The notes: generated from the letters alone by a model not told the origin. 64,000 bases of DNA from Lachnoclostridium phytofermentans ISDg (GCF_000018685.1 NC_010001.1:3624001-3688000), one strand, 5' to 3'; shown: positions 41,936 to 52,459, counted from the first letter of the stretch. Numbers and translations: made by a program.

Positions 41936-42829
41936 TTAGTTTGTCTTTAAAACTGCTTTGTACTTTTCAAAAAGTATGTCTGGATAATAGGATAATTTTG
42001 CTTTTCTTAGCCCTTCATCCCCCATGTCATCTTCACGGTTAACGTACTCAAAATCTTGACATTCGTGCAATACAAATTGCTGATTTATCATAGGATATGC
42101 ACCTTGGATATGAGAATATGCTTTTTCTATATGAACAATAAAAGTATTGCTGTTCAAAGCTTCACCCATAGTAAATGCAACTACTTCTCCATCTAAACGA
42201 AGCAATCCTCCAACAAGCTTAAGCTCATTAAAATGATGAAAAGCTGTCTTTACTGCACAGGATTCATGTACCAGATTAATATCCTCTCTGCAATGGTAAA
42301 GTTCGCACCACTTCTTACTCATATTTTTACAATCTTCAATATTCTCCATTGTCATAGGTTCATAAACCCAGCTTGGATTATCTTTAAAACGAGCTATATG
42401 ATTTCGCTTACCATGTAACTTCTTACCTGCTAGTGTTGACAATCTCTCTGTCAAATAAACATAGTCTGCATCATCACGTACTGAGATATAATCAAATTCT
42501 TCTGGAAACAACTCCTTTAGTTCCGGTAATTTACCTTCTGGAATACCTCTCATCTCAAATTTAAGACCACGTTCTTTCGCGTCGTCCATTAAAAGTTCTA
42601 CAACTTCTTTTAAATTTCCTTCACCTGTAGGGTATCCATAGGAACGCATTATTCCAAATCCCCCTAAGGTACAATAAAAGCCATTCACATTGGCACATAA
42701 TAAATTATACTGCTTTTCCCATAGGATATTATTAGAGAAGGAATATTCGGCTCCCATTAAGTCTGATTTTTTAAGACACTCCTCTATCCATTCCCTATCG
42801 GTTAATTCTATTGCTCTAAATGGTATCAT
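41936..42829 (-). CDS. DUF2156 (LPG synthetase C-terminal-like) protein
   Basis: 297 residues from ATG 42829 with AAAGGA before it. SDLMGAEYSFSNNILWEKQY, GKKLHGKRNHIARFKDNPSW and an HEC..YVNREDDMGDEGLRKAK end fit the DUF2156/phosphatidylglycerol lysyltransferase C-terminal family, a double-GNAT fold. No membrane domain is present, so a soluble acyl or aminoacyl transferase is likely. It forms a pair with the downstream GNAT gene. Confidence 0.8.
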   Translation of the reverse strand: MIPFRAIELTDREWIEECLKKSDLMGAEYSFSNNILWEKQYNLLCANVNGFYCTLGGFGIMRSYGYPTGEGNLKEVVELLMDDAKERGLKFEMRGIPEGKLPELKELFPEEFDYISVRDDADYVYLTERLSTLAGKKLHGKRNHIARFKDNPSWVYEPMTMENIEDCKNMSKKWCELYHCREDINLVHESCAVKTAFHHFNELKLVGGLLRLDGEVVAFTMGEALNSNTFIVHIEKAYSHIQGAYPMINQQFVLHECQDFEYVNREDDMGDEGLRKAKLSYYPDILFEKYKAVLKTN

Positions 42830-43063
42830 ATCTAATCCTTTCTTTCGTTTCATTTTACTTTTTATCTGTACGTCTTGTATAAAATTCTAAAATAAAAAAT
42901 TTTTAAAGCAGCAATAAATTGATTTTACTACTTAAACTTATGCAAAACGTTTACCTTTTGTAATCTAGATATTATTCTCGTTGATTTGTTTTTATACTTA
43001 TTATTATTGTATTCAAATTATAAAAAAAATGTCGTAACATCTTCTAACAAATTCATGAAGAAA

Positions 43064-43116
43064 GCCGCATTTTTCTTCCAAAAACATGATAGTTGCTATC
43101 TGGAAGAAAAAGCGGC
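43064..43116 (-). terminator. Terminator after CBS-ACT gene
   Basis: GCCGC-A-TTTTTCTTCCA pairs with TGGAAGAAAAA-GCGGC. It lies 17 bp beyond the CBS-ACT stop; the flanking 42854-43063 holds nothing else recognisable. Confidence 0.75.
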
Positions 43117-43132
43117 AAATCGGAAAAAAGTT

Positions 43133-43765
43133 TTACTTGCTTTGTTTGTTCACACGAACGTCAAAGCCTCTCTTCGTTAAAGCTCTAATAATATTATCAA
43201 AATCATCACATTCTACTCTTACAAACAATTCCTGTAAACCTAATGTTTCAGTATTAATTACTACAATGTTCTTAATATTACCATCATGTTTTGCTATAGT
43301 CTCTGCAATTTTTGCCAGGGTTCCTTTATAATCATAGGTGTAAATTGTAAATGTATCAAAATTTTCGCCAAAAAGTTTCTGATATTCTTTAAATATTGCT
43401 TGTTGTGTTATAATTCCTAATAATTCCTCTTGTTTACCTACTACAGGAATAAAACGGAATTTGCTTGCGATGAAAATGGCTGCCGCTTCTTCTATTGAGG
43501 TATGTTCTGAGACTGTTATCATTTTGGTTCTCATCATCTCACGAACCTTACGCTCTAAGAATTCTTCTTTTGTTCCATTGAACTCACGGAAATAGTTTTC
43601 ATAAACATGTTGTTTCGATAAAGCCCCAATGAATTTATTGTGGTCCACAACAGGCATAGATAATAGCTGATGTGCTTCAATTGTTTCTAAGGCCTCTCCA
43701 ATGGTATTGTCTACACTGATGCACTTTAACTCTTTAAGTGGTATCATAATTGCTTTTACTTTCAT
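43133..43765 (-). CDS. CBS-domain pair plus ACT domain protein (AcuB-like)
   Basis: 210 residues: two CBS motifs (1-60 and 75-130), then an ACT domain (about 138-205, YTYDYKGTLAKIAETIAKHD). CBS-ACT proteins sense adenylates and amino acids. It diverges from argH, so a link to arginine or nitrogen status is possible but unproven. Confidence 0.85.
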   Translation of the reverse strand: MKVKAIMIPLKELKCISVDNTIGEALETIEAHQLLSMPVVDHNKFIGALSKQHVYENYFREFNGTKEEFLERKVREMMRTKMITVSEHTSIEEAAAIFIASKFRFIPVVGKQEELLGIITQQAIFKEYQKLFGENFDTFTIYTYDYKGTLAKIAETIAKHDGNIKNIVVINTETLGLQELFVRVECDDFDNIIRALTKRGFDVRVNKQSK

Positions 43766-43933
43766 ATCGATTCCTCCCTTGATATGTTATGGGACCCAAA
43801 GAAGCAACATATGTTTGCTTTCCTTGTCTTGAATTATAATGATTTTATACCAAAATTGCAAGATGAACTTGCATTTAGCTTAAAAACGAGCTACTATAAA
43901 ACACAAAAAAGATTAAGAAGTGAGGGAACCAAA

Positions 43934-45322
43934 ATGAAATTATGGGGCGGTAGATTCACAAAAGAAACTAACCAACTTGTGCATAATTTTAATGCTTCGA
44001 TCTCCTTTGATCAGAAGTTTTATGTACAGGATATCCGTGGAAGTATTGCACATGTAACCATGCTTGCAAAACAGGGAATCTTAAATGACGAAGAAAAAAA
44101 TAAAATTATTGATGGTCTTAATGGAATTCGTGATGACATCGAATCTGGTAGCCTTGTAATTGATAGTACTTATGAAGATATTCATAGTTTTGTGGAAGCC
44201 CATTTAATCTCCCGTATCGAAGAAATAGGGAAAAAGCTTCATACTGGTAGAAGTCGTAATGATCAAGTTGCTCTTGATATGAAATTATATACAAGAGATG
44301 AAATTACAGTTCTAGACGAATTATTAAGAGATCTTCTTTTCGAATTATATTCTTTAATGAAAGAACATACTGAGACATATATGCCTGGTTTTACCCATTT
44401 GCAGAAGGCACAACCTATTACACTCTCTCATCATATGAGCGCTTATTTTGAGATGTTTCGAAGAGACCGTGATCGCTTAAGTGATATATTTAAGCGAATG
44501 AATACTTGCCCATTAGGTGCAGGAGCACTTGCAGGAACTACTTATCCATTAGATCGTGCTTACACTGCTTCCTTACTTTCCTTTACGGAGCCAACTAGAA
44601 ATAGCATGGATTCTGTATCCGATCGTGATTATCTCATCGAACTACTCAGTGCTCTTTCTACCATAATGATGCATCTAAGTCGTTTCAGTGAGGAAATCAT
44701 CATCTGGAATACGAATGAATATCGTTTTGTAGAGATTGATGATGCGTACTCCACAGGGAGTAGTATAATGCCTCAAAAAAAGAACCCAGACATTGCTGAA
44801 TTAGTTCGTGGAAAAACAGGACGAGTTTATGGCGCCTTGATGTCTTTATTAACTACAATGAAAGGCTTGCCTCTTGCTTATAACAAAGATATGCAAGAAG
44901 ACAAAGAATTAACCTTTGATGCGATTGACACTGTTAAGGGTTGTCTCTCCTTATTTACAGGAATGATTCGTACAATGAAATTTAACCGTGATACGATGAA
45001 AGCAAGTGCTGTACTTGGTTTTACCAACGCTACCGACGCTGCAGATTATCTTGTAAATCATGGCGTAGCATTTCGTGACGCTCATGGAATCATCGGTCAC
45101 TTAGTACTAACCTGTATCGAGAAAAATTGTTCAATTGAAGACCTTAGCCTTACTGAGTTACAAGCTATCTCTCCAGTCTTTAAAGAAGATATTTATGATG
45201 CAATTTCATTAAAAACTTGTGTTGAAAAGAGAAATACCATCGGTGGACCTGGCGTTGATGCTATGAACGAAGTAATTAAGGAATGTGCTAAATATTTAGA
45301 AAATAATCCTTCTATCTCTTAG
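43934..45322 (+). CDS. argH: Argininosuccinate lyase
   Basis: 462 residues from ATG 43934 (MKLWGGRFTKETNQLVHNFN), the family start; the frame extends 50 codons upstream without similarity. The GSSIMPQKKNPDIAELVRGK signature is intact. It catalyses the last step of arginine synthesis. argG is not adjacent. The leader 43790-43933 shows a TATAAT at 43832 but no clear ARG box or T-box. Confidence 0.96.
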   Translation: MKLWGGRFTKETNQLVHNFNASISFDQKFYVQDIRGSIAHVTMLAKQGILNDEEKNKIIDGLNGIRDDIESGSLVIDSTYEDIHSFVEAHLISRIEEIGKKLHTGRSRNDQVALDMKLYTRDEITVLDELLRDLLFELYSLMKEHTETYMPGFTHLQKAQPITLSHHMSAYFEMFRRDRDRLSDIFKRMNTCPLGAGALAGTTYPLDRAYTASLLSFTEPTRNSMDSVSDRDYLIELLSALSTIMMHLSRFSEEIIIWNTNEYRFVEIDDAYSTGSSIMPQKKNPDIAELVRGKTGRVYGALMSLLTTMKGLPLAYNKDMQEDKELTFDAIDTVKGCLSLFTGMIRTMKFNRDTMKASAVLGFTNATDAADYLVNHGVAFRDAHGIIGHLVLTCIEKNCSIEDLSLTELQAISPVFKEDIYDAISLKTCVEKRNTIGGPGVDAMNEVIKECAKYLENNPSIS

Positions 45323-45353
45323 GTAAAGTCAATCTTTCTTTAACCTTAGTAGA

Positions 45354-45395
45354 CGGGGAGAAATGAAAATCTTATTGTATTTTCATTGCTCCCCG
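45354..45395 (+). terminator. argH terminator
   Basis: CGGGGAG-A-AATGAAAAT pairs with ATTTTCATT-G-CTCCCCG. Confidence 0.8.
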
Positions 45396-45419
45396 CTTTG
45401 TAATATTTCTAATTGTGCT

Positions 45420-45575
45420 TCTTTTTCTATTTCTGTTCAGTTTATATTCCTACTTCTTTTTCTATTTCTGTTTCTATTTCTCTATTTCTATTCCTATTTC
45501 TATTTCTCTATTCCTATTTCTATTTCTCTATTTCTGTTTCTGTTTCTATTTCTATTTCTATTTCTACTTTATATC
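45420..45575. repeat. Degenerate (TTTCTA)n microsatellite
   Basis: About 155 bp of TTTCTA, TTTCTG and ATTCCTA hexamers and variants between argH and the ABC permease gene. Frames reading through it are low-complexity Phe/Ser/Tyr strings and not genes. The remainder of 45396-45720 holds nothing else. Confidence 0.85.
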
Positions 45576-45720
45576 TATTTTATTTGTATATTCTTAAGTC
45601 TATATTCTATTAAAGGTTACCCATCGATTCTGACTCCAAAATATATCATAGGACTCATATACTGTATTTCTATGATACCAGAAAAAATATCTTCAAAAAC
45701 CAAAACGAATAGTTTTTTAA

Positions 45721-47307
45721 CTATAAGCGTGCAATGAGTTTTGCACCATTCTTATTAAGGTAAACTTGTAAGATTCCTGATATAAGTAATACAACTACCA
45801 CAGTTCCATATCCTAACGCCATTACATTAATACCGTTTACCATAAATAATAACGCTATCGGTATTCCAACAGTAAGAAAACCGCCTAATGATCCCATCAT
45901 AGAGGCTGCGCTTTGCTTTACAACAACAGTTTCATTTTTCCATTCTAGCATTGGTAACTTTAGATTAATCACAAGGCCGAGAACCGCTGTTAGATAACAA
46001 TATGAAATTGGTAATGCAAGGGTCAAAAGAAAGTCTAGAACTCCCATCTTTAAGCCAATTCCAGCAAGTAATGAAGTTAAAATACTAGCTGGTATAGTCA
46101 TCGATAAACTTAAACTAATCTTTGCTGCAAGAATTGTTTTTGCTGGTACTGGTGCTGACTTTAATATCCAGATATTCTTTCCTTCTAAAGAGATTGAGGA
46201 AGCAGTAATAGCCACCAAACTTACCATAAAACTCATCAAATAAGGTACCATTTCCTTTAACATACCCGCTGCTTCTGGAATATTAAGAATCTGTTCAATC
46301 TGATCGGATTTAAGAAAGACTAATGCAATTACACCAACTAACATTAGAACTAATCCAATGGATGTGTTTAACAAATAGATTGTACAAGAAAAATAACGTT
46401 TCGCTTCTTTTAGGTACAACGCTTTTAACTGTCCACTTGTCTTTAATTCTTTCACTTTATATTTTGAAGTTGTTCTTCTCGCACTTATTACAGTATTCAT
46501 CCATTTAAAGTATCGACCAACGATAATGGAGAACACGATCAAAGCTAGTATAGAAACAACAAGAAATGCTGTATAGGAAAGAATATCGGACTGAATAATT
46601 CCTTTTAGATACCATCCAGCTAACGGATATACTACTACCATCTTATCTCGAATTAATGTACCAAACTCCGCAATCTGGTTTTCACTCTGCATCTGAAAGC
46701 TTAGCAGTATAACTAATAATGTTGCTGCAAACATCAGGATTGTATGAATTGCATTACTATGCTTAAATCCCGCAGATATTACCGCTAAGATAACCCCGAG
46801 TATCGATGCTATGATAATCGGTATGATTGGGATAAATAGTAAGGATACCATAGATAATACATAAAATACTGGGGATGCTTTTGCCATAACCCCATAAATT
46901 ATATAATTAGGTACTAATATTGCTAATACAAACACCATATTGATTAGGTAGAGTAACATTAATCGGCTTGCTACTACAACCCACGATTTCATCGGTAATG
47001 ACATAACAATATCATAATCTTTAAATCCAAACAAAACTCCCTTTACCTTATAAATTGAAGTAACTAAAATCATAAGGCAAGTCACTGCCATAAATAATCC
47101 AGGTAAGACATCTAGTAAATCCATTGACTTAAGAGCTATTGCCATTATAAAACTATACGTTCCAGATAAAAAAGCAAACAATAAAAAGCCAAGCACCAAA
47201 ATCGTTGTGACACTGATATTTTTCTTTAGATTTTTGCTTCGCTTCATATTTAAAAAATCAAATGCAGAACCAAGCTGCATTCTTGTAAGCGTCCACACTT
47301 GTCTCAT
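45721..47307 (-). CDS. ABC-2-type exporter permease, multi-helix
   Basis: About 528 residues from ATG 47307 (GGAGGAAGTT before it), with roughly a dozen membrane helices in two halves separated by a cytoplasmic ARRTTSKYKVKELKTSGQLK loop. It partners the ATPase encoded 27 bp upstream. Substrate unknown; this large permease type is common in Clostridia. Confidence 0.8.
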   Translation of the reverse strand: MRQVWTLTRMQLGSAFDFLNMKRSKNLKKNISVTTILVLGFLLFAFLSGTYSFIMAIALKSMDLLDVLPGLFMAVTCLMILVTSIYKVKGVLFGFKDYDIVMSLPMKSWVVVASRLMLLYLINMVFVLAILVPNYIIYGVMAKASPVFYVLSMVSLLFIPIIPIIIASILGVILAVISAGFKHSNAIHTILMFAATLLVILLSFQMQSENQIAEFGTLIRDKMVVVYPLAGWYLKGIIQSDILSYTAFLVVSILALIVFSIIVGRYFKWMNTVISARRTTSKYKVKELKTSGQLKALYLKEAKRYFSCTIYLLNTSIGLVLMLVGVIALVFLKSDQIEQILNIPEAAGMLKEMVPYLMSFMVSLVAITASSISLEGKNIWILKSAPVPAKTILAAKISLSLSMTIPASILTSLLAGIGLKMGVLDFLLTLALPISYCYLTAVLGLVINLKLPMLEWKNETVVVKQSAASMMGSLGGFLTVGIPIALLFMVNGINVMALGYGTVVVVLLISGILQVYLNKNGAKLIARL

Positions 47308-47334
47308 AACTTCCTCCAATCTTGCACAAACGGC

Positions 47335-48045
47335 TTATTCATCGATAAGCTCCATAAATACTTCCTCGAGACTTTGATTTCCCTTAACCTCGTTTGTAGT
47401 ACCAGAAGCTATCAATTTACCACCTTTGATAATTGCAATTTTATTACACAATTTCTCTGCAACTTCAAGTACATGAGTGGAGAAGAATATGGCACTTCCG
47501 TTTTGGCACATTTGAGTCATAATCTGCTTTAATTGATGAGCTGCTTTTGGATCTAGGCCAACAAAAGGCTCATCCAATACCATCAATTTTGGCTCATGGA
47601 TTAATGCTGAGATAATCGCAAGTTTTTGTTTCATACCATGGGAATAGGAAGCGATAGAATCCCCAAGATTCCCAGTAATCTCAAACAAATCCCCATACAT
47701 CTTAATACGTTCCTCTCTCTCTTTCTTTCCAACTTCGAATAAATCTCCTATAAAATTTAGATATGCAATACCTGTAAGATGCTCATACAAATCTGGATTA
47801 TCTGGTATGTATGCCATCTTCTTTTTGCATCCTACTGGGTCCTTCTTTATTGATACACCGTCAATTAATATATCCCCTTCTTCAAAATCAAGAACTCCAA
47901 CCACAGCACGTAAGGTTGTTGTTTTACCAGCGCCATTGTGCCCAATAAAACCATAGATATCACCTGCCTCAACCGTAAGGCTTAGATTATCTACTGCTTT
48001 CTTATTTCCTTTATAAATCTTTGAATAATTTTTTATTGTTAACAT
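47335..48045 (-). CDS. ABC transporter ATP-binding protein
   Basis: 236 residues. Walker A GHNGAGKTTT, signature YSHGMKQKL, Walker B LMVLDEPFVGLD and H-loop STHV are all present. Start ATG 48045 after GAGGAG. Works with the permease just downstream. Confidence 0.93.
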   Translation of the reverse strand: MLTIKNYSKIYKGNKKAVDNLSLTVEAGDIYGFIGHNGAGKTTTLRAVVGVLDFEEGDILIDGVSIKKDPVGCKKKMAYIPDNPDLYEHLTGIAYLNFIGDLFEVGKKEREERIKMYGDLFEITGNLGDSIASYSHGMKQKLAIISALIHEPKLMVLDEPFVGLDPKAAHQLKQIMTQMCQNGSAIFFSTHVLEVAEKLCNKIAIIKGGKLIASGTTNEVKGNQSLEEVFMELIDE

Positions 48046-48306
48046 ATGCACGCACTCCTCTCTTTATACGAATATTCTACATTTTTCATCATTTAGACGT
48101 TTATCTAAATATTGATTATACTATATTATACCTACATTTTGTTGTCAAGTGGTATTATTCATGAAACAGTAAGTATAGTGTTCTTAATATAGTATATTTT
48201 TAACATCTTTACGTAGTATGCTTTTTTACCTCTTTATATAGTGTGTCTTTTTCTTTTTATCATAACTTACTAGAGGTGATTATAAAGTTTGTAATAATTT
48301 GAACGA

Positions 48307-48370
48307 AGAGGAGATATCCTTTCTTCTCCTAGATAAAATGCATCTCTACGAAAATCTGGTTATCTCCTCT
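48307..48370 (-). terminator. Hairpin downstream of GH3 gene
   Basis: AGAGGAGATA pairs with TATCTCCTCT across a 44-nt loop. It lies in the gene-free stretch 48052-48466, about 100 bp beyond the GH3 stop. No other element was recognised there. Confidence 0.45.
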
Positions 48371-48466
48371 ATTTCATGAAAACTATTGTAATTTATATAC
48401 AGACAGCCTAAATTAAATTCTGAACCTCTAATTTAACAATGCTTCTTACTTATATCTGACCTTTAT

Positions 48467-50620
48467 CTACTCACCAAGTAAAACTGTTTCAGGTGCATGG
48501 AACTGTATTTTAATTGGATTCTTACCAGTTAACTGAATACTTCTAGTATCTGGTTGTGAATCACTTAGATATAGCTCATACTCCCCTTGATTTAAGATAA
48601 ATTCACCTTCCTCATTATATAAACCAAAGGCTCTGTCATCTAACTCAATCATGATATCTTTTTCTTCTCCTGGGAGTAAGCTCACTTTTTTAAGGCCTTT
48701 TAGCTGACAGTTTGGAGCATCTTCTCCTACATATTTAACATATGCTTGTGTTGTCACCGAACCTTCATAATCACCGGTATTCTTTACTCTTACCATACAC
48801 TCTACGTTGGAACCTTTTCCTAAAGTATCTGTATTTACATAAAGTAATGTGTGCTCAAAGGTAGTATAACTTAAGCCATATCCAAATGGATAAAGAGCCT
48901 CATTCTTCATATAACGATACGTACGGTTCTTCATAGCATAATCTGTAAACTCAGGTAATTCCTCAGTCGTACGATAGAATGTTACAGGAAGCTTTCCTTC
49001 TGGGTTTCCATCTCCAAAAATCAATTCTGCAATCGCTCTACCACCTTGTGCTCCAGGATACCAGCCTTGTAATATAGCAGGAATATGCTCATCTGCCCAT
49101 GGCACTGCCAAAGCACTACCGGAGAGAAGGATTAAAATAACAGGTTTTCCACATTCATAAATAGTTTTTAATACATCTTCTTGAATTCCAGGAAGCGCTA
49201 ATGTCTTCTTATCTCCACTAGCAAATTGATTTCCCTGGTCGCCTTCTTCTCCTTCTAATCCTGGATCAAGACCCAGGCATGCTATTACGACATCACTATG
49301 TTCACAAACTGCACGTACCTCAGCAATACGGTCATTTTCCTGACTTAAATTAGAGAGTTTATTTTTAAATAAATGACAACCTTCCGAAAAGTATACTCTA
49401 ACATCTTCTGGGACAACTTGCTTGATTCCCTCTAATACAGTAATGTATTCTGACGCTGTTCCTTCGTAATTCCCCACCAACGCATTACGATTATTCGCAT
49501 TAGGCCCAATAACTCCGACAGAGGTAATTTTCTTTGGATTAAGAGGCAATATATTATCCTCATTTTTTAATAACACAACACACTTTTTGGAGGCTTTGAT
49601 ATTAAGCTCTTTGCTTGACTTCGTATCTACTTGGTCATATGTAATTGTGTTAAACGGAATCGATTCTTCTTTATCAAATAATCCGAGTTTCATTCTTGTT
49701 GTAAAGAGACGTATAAGAGCAGTATCAATTGTCTCTTCTTCCACTAAACCATCCCGTACTGCTTGTAGTAAATTAACATAAAGATTTCCACAGTTTAAGT
49801 CGCAACCACGATTCATTGCCAAGGCAACTGACTCTACTGCATTTGAAGTAACCATATGGTGCTCATGGAAATCTTTGATTGCCCAACAATCTGAGGTCAC
49901 ATGACCAACAAATTCCCATTCTCCACGTAAAATATCTTCTAAAAGTGTCTTACTACCACAGCATGGTTCTCCATTTGTACGATTGTAAGCTCCCATTACT
50001 GCTTCCACCTTATGCTCTTTTACAAGTTTCTTAAAAGCTGGTAGATAAGTTTCACGCAAATCCTGCTCCGAAACTTCGGCATTGAAACTATGGCGAATAT
50101 CTTCTGGTCCAGAGTGAACTGCGAAATGCTTTGCACAAGCTGCTGCTTTTAAGTAGGTTTCATCATGCCCTTGGATACCGTCAACAAAACGTCCTCCTAA
50201 GGTACCACTTAAGAATGGGTCTTCTCCGAAGGTCTCATGTCCACGACCCCAACGTGGATCACGGAAGATATTCACATTCGGTGACCAGAAGGTCAAACCT
50301 TTGTAGATATCGTGATCTCCATATTTTTGTTGTGCATTAAACTTACCTCTTCCTTCGGTAGAAATAGTATCTGCAATCTCTTCGATTAAATCTTCATCAA
50401 ATGTTGCCGCTAAACCAATCGCCTGCGGAAAAACGGTGGCTACGCCAGCTCTTGCTACTCCATGCAATGCTTCGTTCCAATAATTGTACGCTTTAATGTC
50501 CAATCTTGGTATGGAAGGTGCGGAATGTAAGGTTTGAAAAACTTTTTCTTCTAGTGTCATTTTCTTTACAAGTTCTGTTGCTCGTTGTTGAAATTCTTGT
50601 TGTGTCTTCTCTGCTGTCAT
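48467..50620 (-). CDS. Glycoside hydrolase family 3 (beta-xylosidase/beta-glucosidase)
   Basis: 717 residues. KHFAVHSG and the nucleophile region VTSDCWAIKDF (D244) mark the GH3 TIM barrel; an (alpha/beta)6 domain and a C-terminal fibronectin-III-like domain follow. No signal peptide, so it acts on imported oligosaccharides. It is 13 bp from the GH10 gene, so together they probably finish xylo-oligosaccharide breakdown. GGGAGGG ribosome site. Confidence 0.93.
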   Translation of the reverse strand: MTAEKTQQEFQQRATELVKKMTLEEKVFQTLHSAPSIPRLDIKAYNYWNEALHGVARAGVATVFPQAIGLAATFDEDLIEEIADTISTEGRGKFNAQQKYGDHDIYKGLTFWSPNVNIFRDPRWGRGHETFGEDPFLSGTLGGRFVDGIQGHDETYLKAAACAKHFAVHSGPEDIRHSFNAEVSEQDLRETYLPAFKKLVKEHKVEAVMGAYNRTNGEPCCGSKTLLEDILRGEWEFVGHVTSDCWAIKDFHEHHMVTSNAVESVALAMNRGCDLNCGNLYVNLLQAVRDGLVEEETIDTALIRLFTTRMKLGLFDKEESIPFNTITYDQVDTKSSKELNIKASKKCVVLLKNEDNILPLNPKKITSVGVIGPNANNRNALVGNYEGTASEYITVLEGIKQVVPEDVRVYFSEGCHLFKNKLSNLSQENDRIAEVRAVCEHSDVVIACLGLDPGLEGEEGDQGNQFASGDKKTLALPGIQEDVLKTIYECGKPVILILLSGSALAVPWADEHIPAILQGWYPGAQGGRAIAELIFGDGNPEGKLPVTFYRTTEELPEFTDYAMKNRTYRYMKNEALYPFGYGLSYTTFEHTLLYVNTDTLGKGSNVECMVRVKNTGDYEGSVTTQAYVKYVGEDAPNCQLKGLKKVSLLPGEEKDIMIELDDRAFGLYNEEGEFILNQGEYELYLSDSQPDTRSIQLTGKNPIKIQFHAPETVLLGE

Positions 50621-50633
50621 AATAGGTCCCTCC

Positions 50634-51599
50634 CTAAAAATTCATAATTTCATAAAATGCTTCTTTTGGTTTCATCATCTCATCAAACAGTAATGGCCAG
50701 TTTCTACGGTTATTTACTGGAAAATGGTTTAGCCAGCTGACATCATCTGATACTCCCCATAGGGTCACGGATGTAATATCATTTTTATATTCTCTAAATA
50801 TCTGAAAGCACTCTTTGTAAACTCTGGCCTGTGCTTTATACTGTTCTATCGTTGGTTTCAAGATTTCTGACCTGTCTTCATGGCGAAACATTGATACATC
50901 CATTTCCGTGATCTCAATCGATACTCCAAGCGATAAATATTTTTCAATTGCTTCCTTTAATTCATCCATGGAAGAATGATAGATATTGATATGGCATTGC
51001 ATCCCAATACCGTCTACTGGAATCCCTTTCTCTTTAAGTTCTTTGATTAGTTTAAAGATTTTATCCCGCTTGATTGGATTGGTTTCATTATAATCGTTAT
51101 AAAACAGTTTAGCCTCTGGCATCTCTTGCTTCGCAAGGAGAAATGCCCTTTCTATATAATCATTCCCTAATCCCTGAAGCCAACTGGATTCTCTTAAAAA
51201 TCCATCTAATTTATCCTCTATCGCTTCGTTTACTACATCTACACTATAACAATCCTTTCCATACCGCTTACCTAGCATATGGATATGATTTGATAGCCTT
51301 TCCTCTAACCCCTCCTTCGTAGTATCTAAAAATACCCATTCAGGCGTTTGGTTGTGCCAAACTAAGGTATGCATTCTCATTTTCAGTTCATTATCTTTTG
51401 CAAACTGCACAATCGTATCTGCTTTTTCGAACTGATATTCCTTCTCTCTGGGACAAAGATTAGAAAACTTCATCTCATTTTCACATGTTATAGAGTTAAA
51501 ATGATCCTTTATTAACTCTCCATGTGTCCTTATCGTTGAAGCGTTCACTGCTGCCCCAATAAGGAAATAATCTTTATATTTTTCCTTTAAGGTTTCCAT
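50634..51599 (-). CDS. Intracellular GH10 endo-beta-1,4-xylanase
   Basis: 321 residues from ATG 51599 (AAAGGAG). The acid/base Glu is in VDVVNEAIED (E125) and the nucleophile in IEITEMDV (E232). MRMHTLVWHNQTPEWVF and WGVSDDVSWL are further GH10 blocks. Lack of a signal peptide suggests cleavage of imported xylo-oligosaccharides. Operon with GH3. Confidence 0.95.
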   Translation of the reverse strand: METLKEKYKDYFLIGAAVNASTIRTHGELIKDHFNSITCENEMKFSNLCPREKEYQFEKADTIVQFAKDNELKMRMHTLVWHNQTPEWVFLDTTKEGLEERLSNHIHMLGKRYGKDCYSVDVVNEAIEDKLDGFLRESSWLQGLGNDYIERAFLLAKQEMPEAKLFYNDYNETNPIKRDKIFKLIKELKEKGIPVDGIGMQCHINIYHSSMDELKEAIEKYLSLGVSIEITEMDVSMFRHEDRSEILKPTIEQYKAQARVYKECFQIFREYKNDITSVTLWGVSDDVSWLNHFPVNNRRNWPLLFDEMMKPKEAFYEIMNF

Positions 51600-51687
51600 C
51601 CTGACTCCTTTATTTTGCATCTTTCATTATTTTCATTTTTCATATTCATTTATATTATCTTTTTACATAATATCCCTTTTTACAGAC

Positions 51688-52008
51688 TTAGTAAAGCGGT
51701 ATACTCTCATCAAGACAAGCTCCATAAAATGCTGCTTTGGGCAAAAGATTATCGTCAAAGAATAGCGGGTTTTTCTTATCTCCATTCAGCCAAGAATATT
51801 CATCACTAAGCCCCCACACAGTAACACTAGTAATATTGGTTGCTTTGTTTCTTTCAAACTTTGATATAAAGAAAACAGTCCTCTTCATTTGTATCTGCTA
51901 CAGTCTTCTGGGATTTGTATTTTCAAATATCTTCCGATCATAATTACAACCTACCATACTCACGGAGAGTAGGACTACTAATAACAAACCATATATACTT
52001 TTACTCAT
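51688..52008 (-). pseudogene. Remnant of a secreted GH10 xylanase lipoprotein
   Basis: An ATG at 52008 with TAAGGAGG starts a lipoprotein signal peptide (SIYGLLLVVLLSVSMVGC lipobox) that runs about 36 residues to a stop. Shortly after, a frame to 51688 encodes ATNITSVTVWGLSDEYSWLN and ...PLFFDDNLLPKAAFYGA, the C-terminal end of a GH10 domain. The catalytic middle is deleted. This is a decayed extracellular partner of the intact GH10 next door. Confidence 0.8.
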
Positions 52009-52459
52009 AAATCCTCCTTAAGTACAGCACTAACACCTAATCCATACAAATACACCAGTCTCTATTCCGCTACCGTGTAAATACAACCGTAACGCCTTAA
52101 ACCTTATTTATATTTTATTTCTTTGTTTTGCCATGATACTGTCGTCCCTTTTATGCAAAAAGTGTATATTTTTCCTTATAGTAATAAGTTTCTAATATCT
52201 AATAATAGCTTACGATGAAACAGGTATTTTATCTCCTCATATATTGTTGTTAATATATCATTTTATGCTAATCCACTTTGAGTCTTAGTAAGAAATAAGA
52301 CATTTACTTTACTGCTAAAATAAGGTATTATCTGTCTTGTATAATAGTATATTTCTACCATGTATCACTTAAATATCATTTAATTTTTGAACATATTGTC
52401 ACCTTATATCAATAGCACAATTTGATATAACCATTCTTATTTCGAAGGGGTAAGTGAAA
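52009..52459. other. AT-rich intergenic region upstream of GH43
   Basis: About 450 bp between the divergent decayed GH10 gene and the GH43 gene. I see a TATAAT (near 52,342) but no convincing -35, no terminator and no small gene. It probably holds regulation of the GH43 gene. Confidence 0.4.

Noticed and set aside
43784..43933. 50-codon N-terminal extension of argininosuccinate lyase; possible T-box or ARG leader
   Set aside because: ArgH proteins start at MKLWGGRF; no T-box core sequence or convincing ARG box was found.
45363..45737. Overlapping Phe/Ser/Tyr-rich frames
   Set aside because: They read through the TTTCTA microsatellite and lack ribosome sites.
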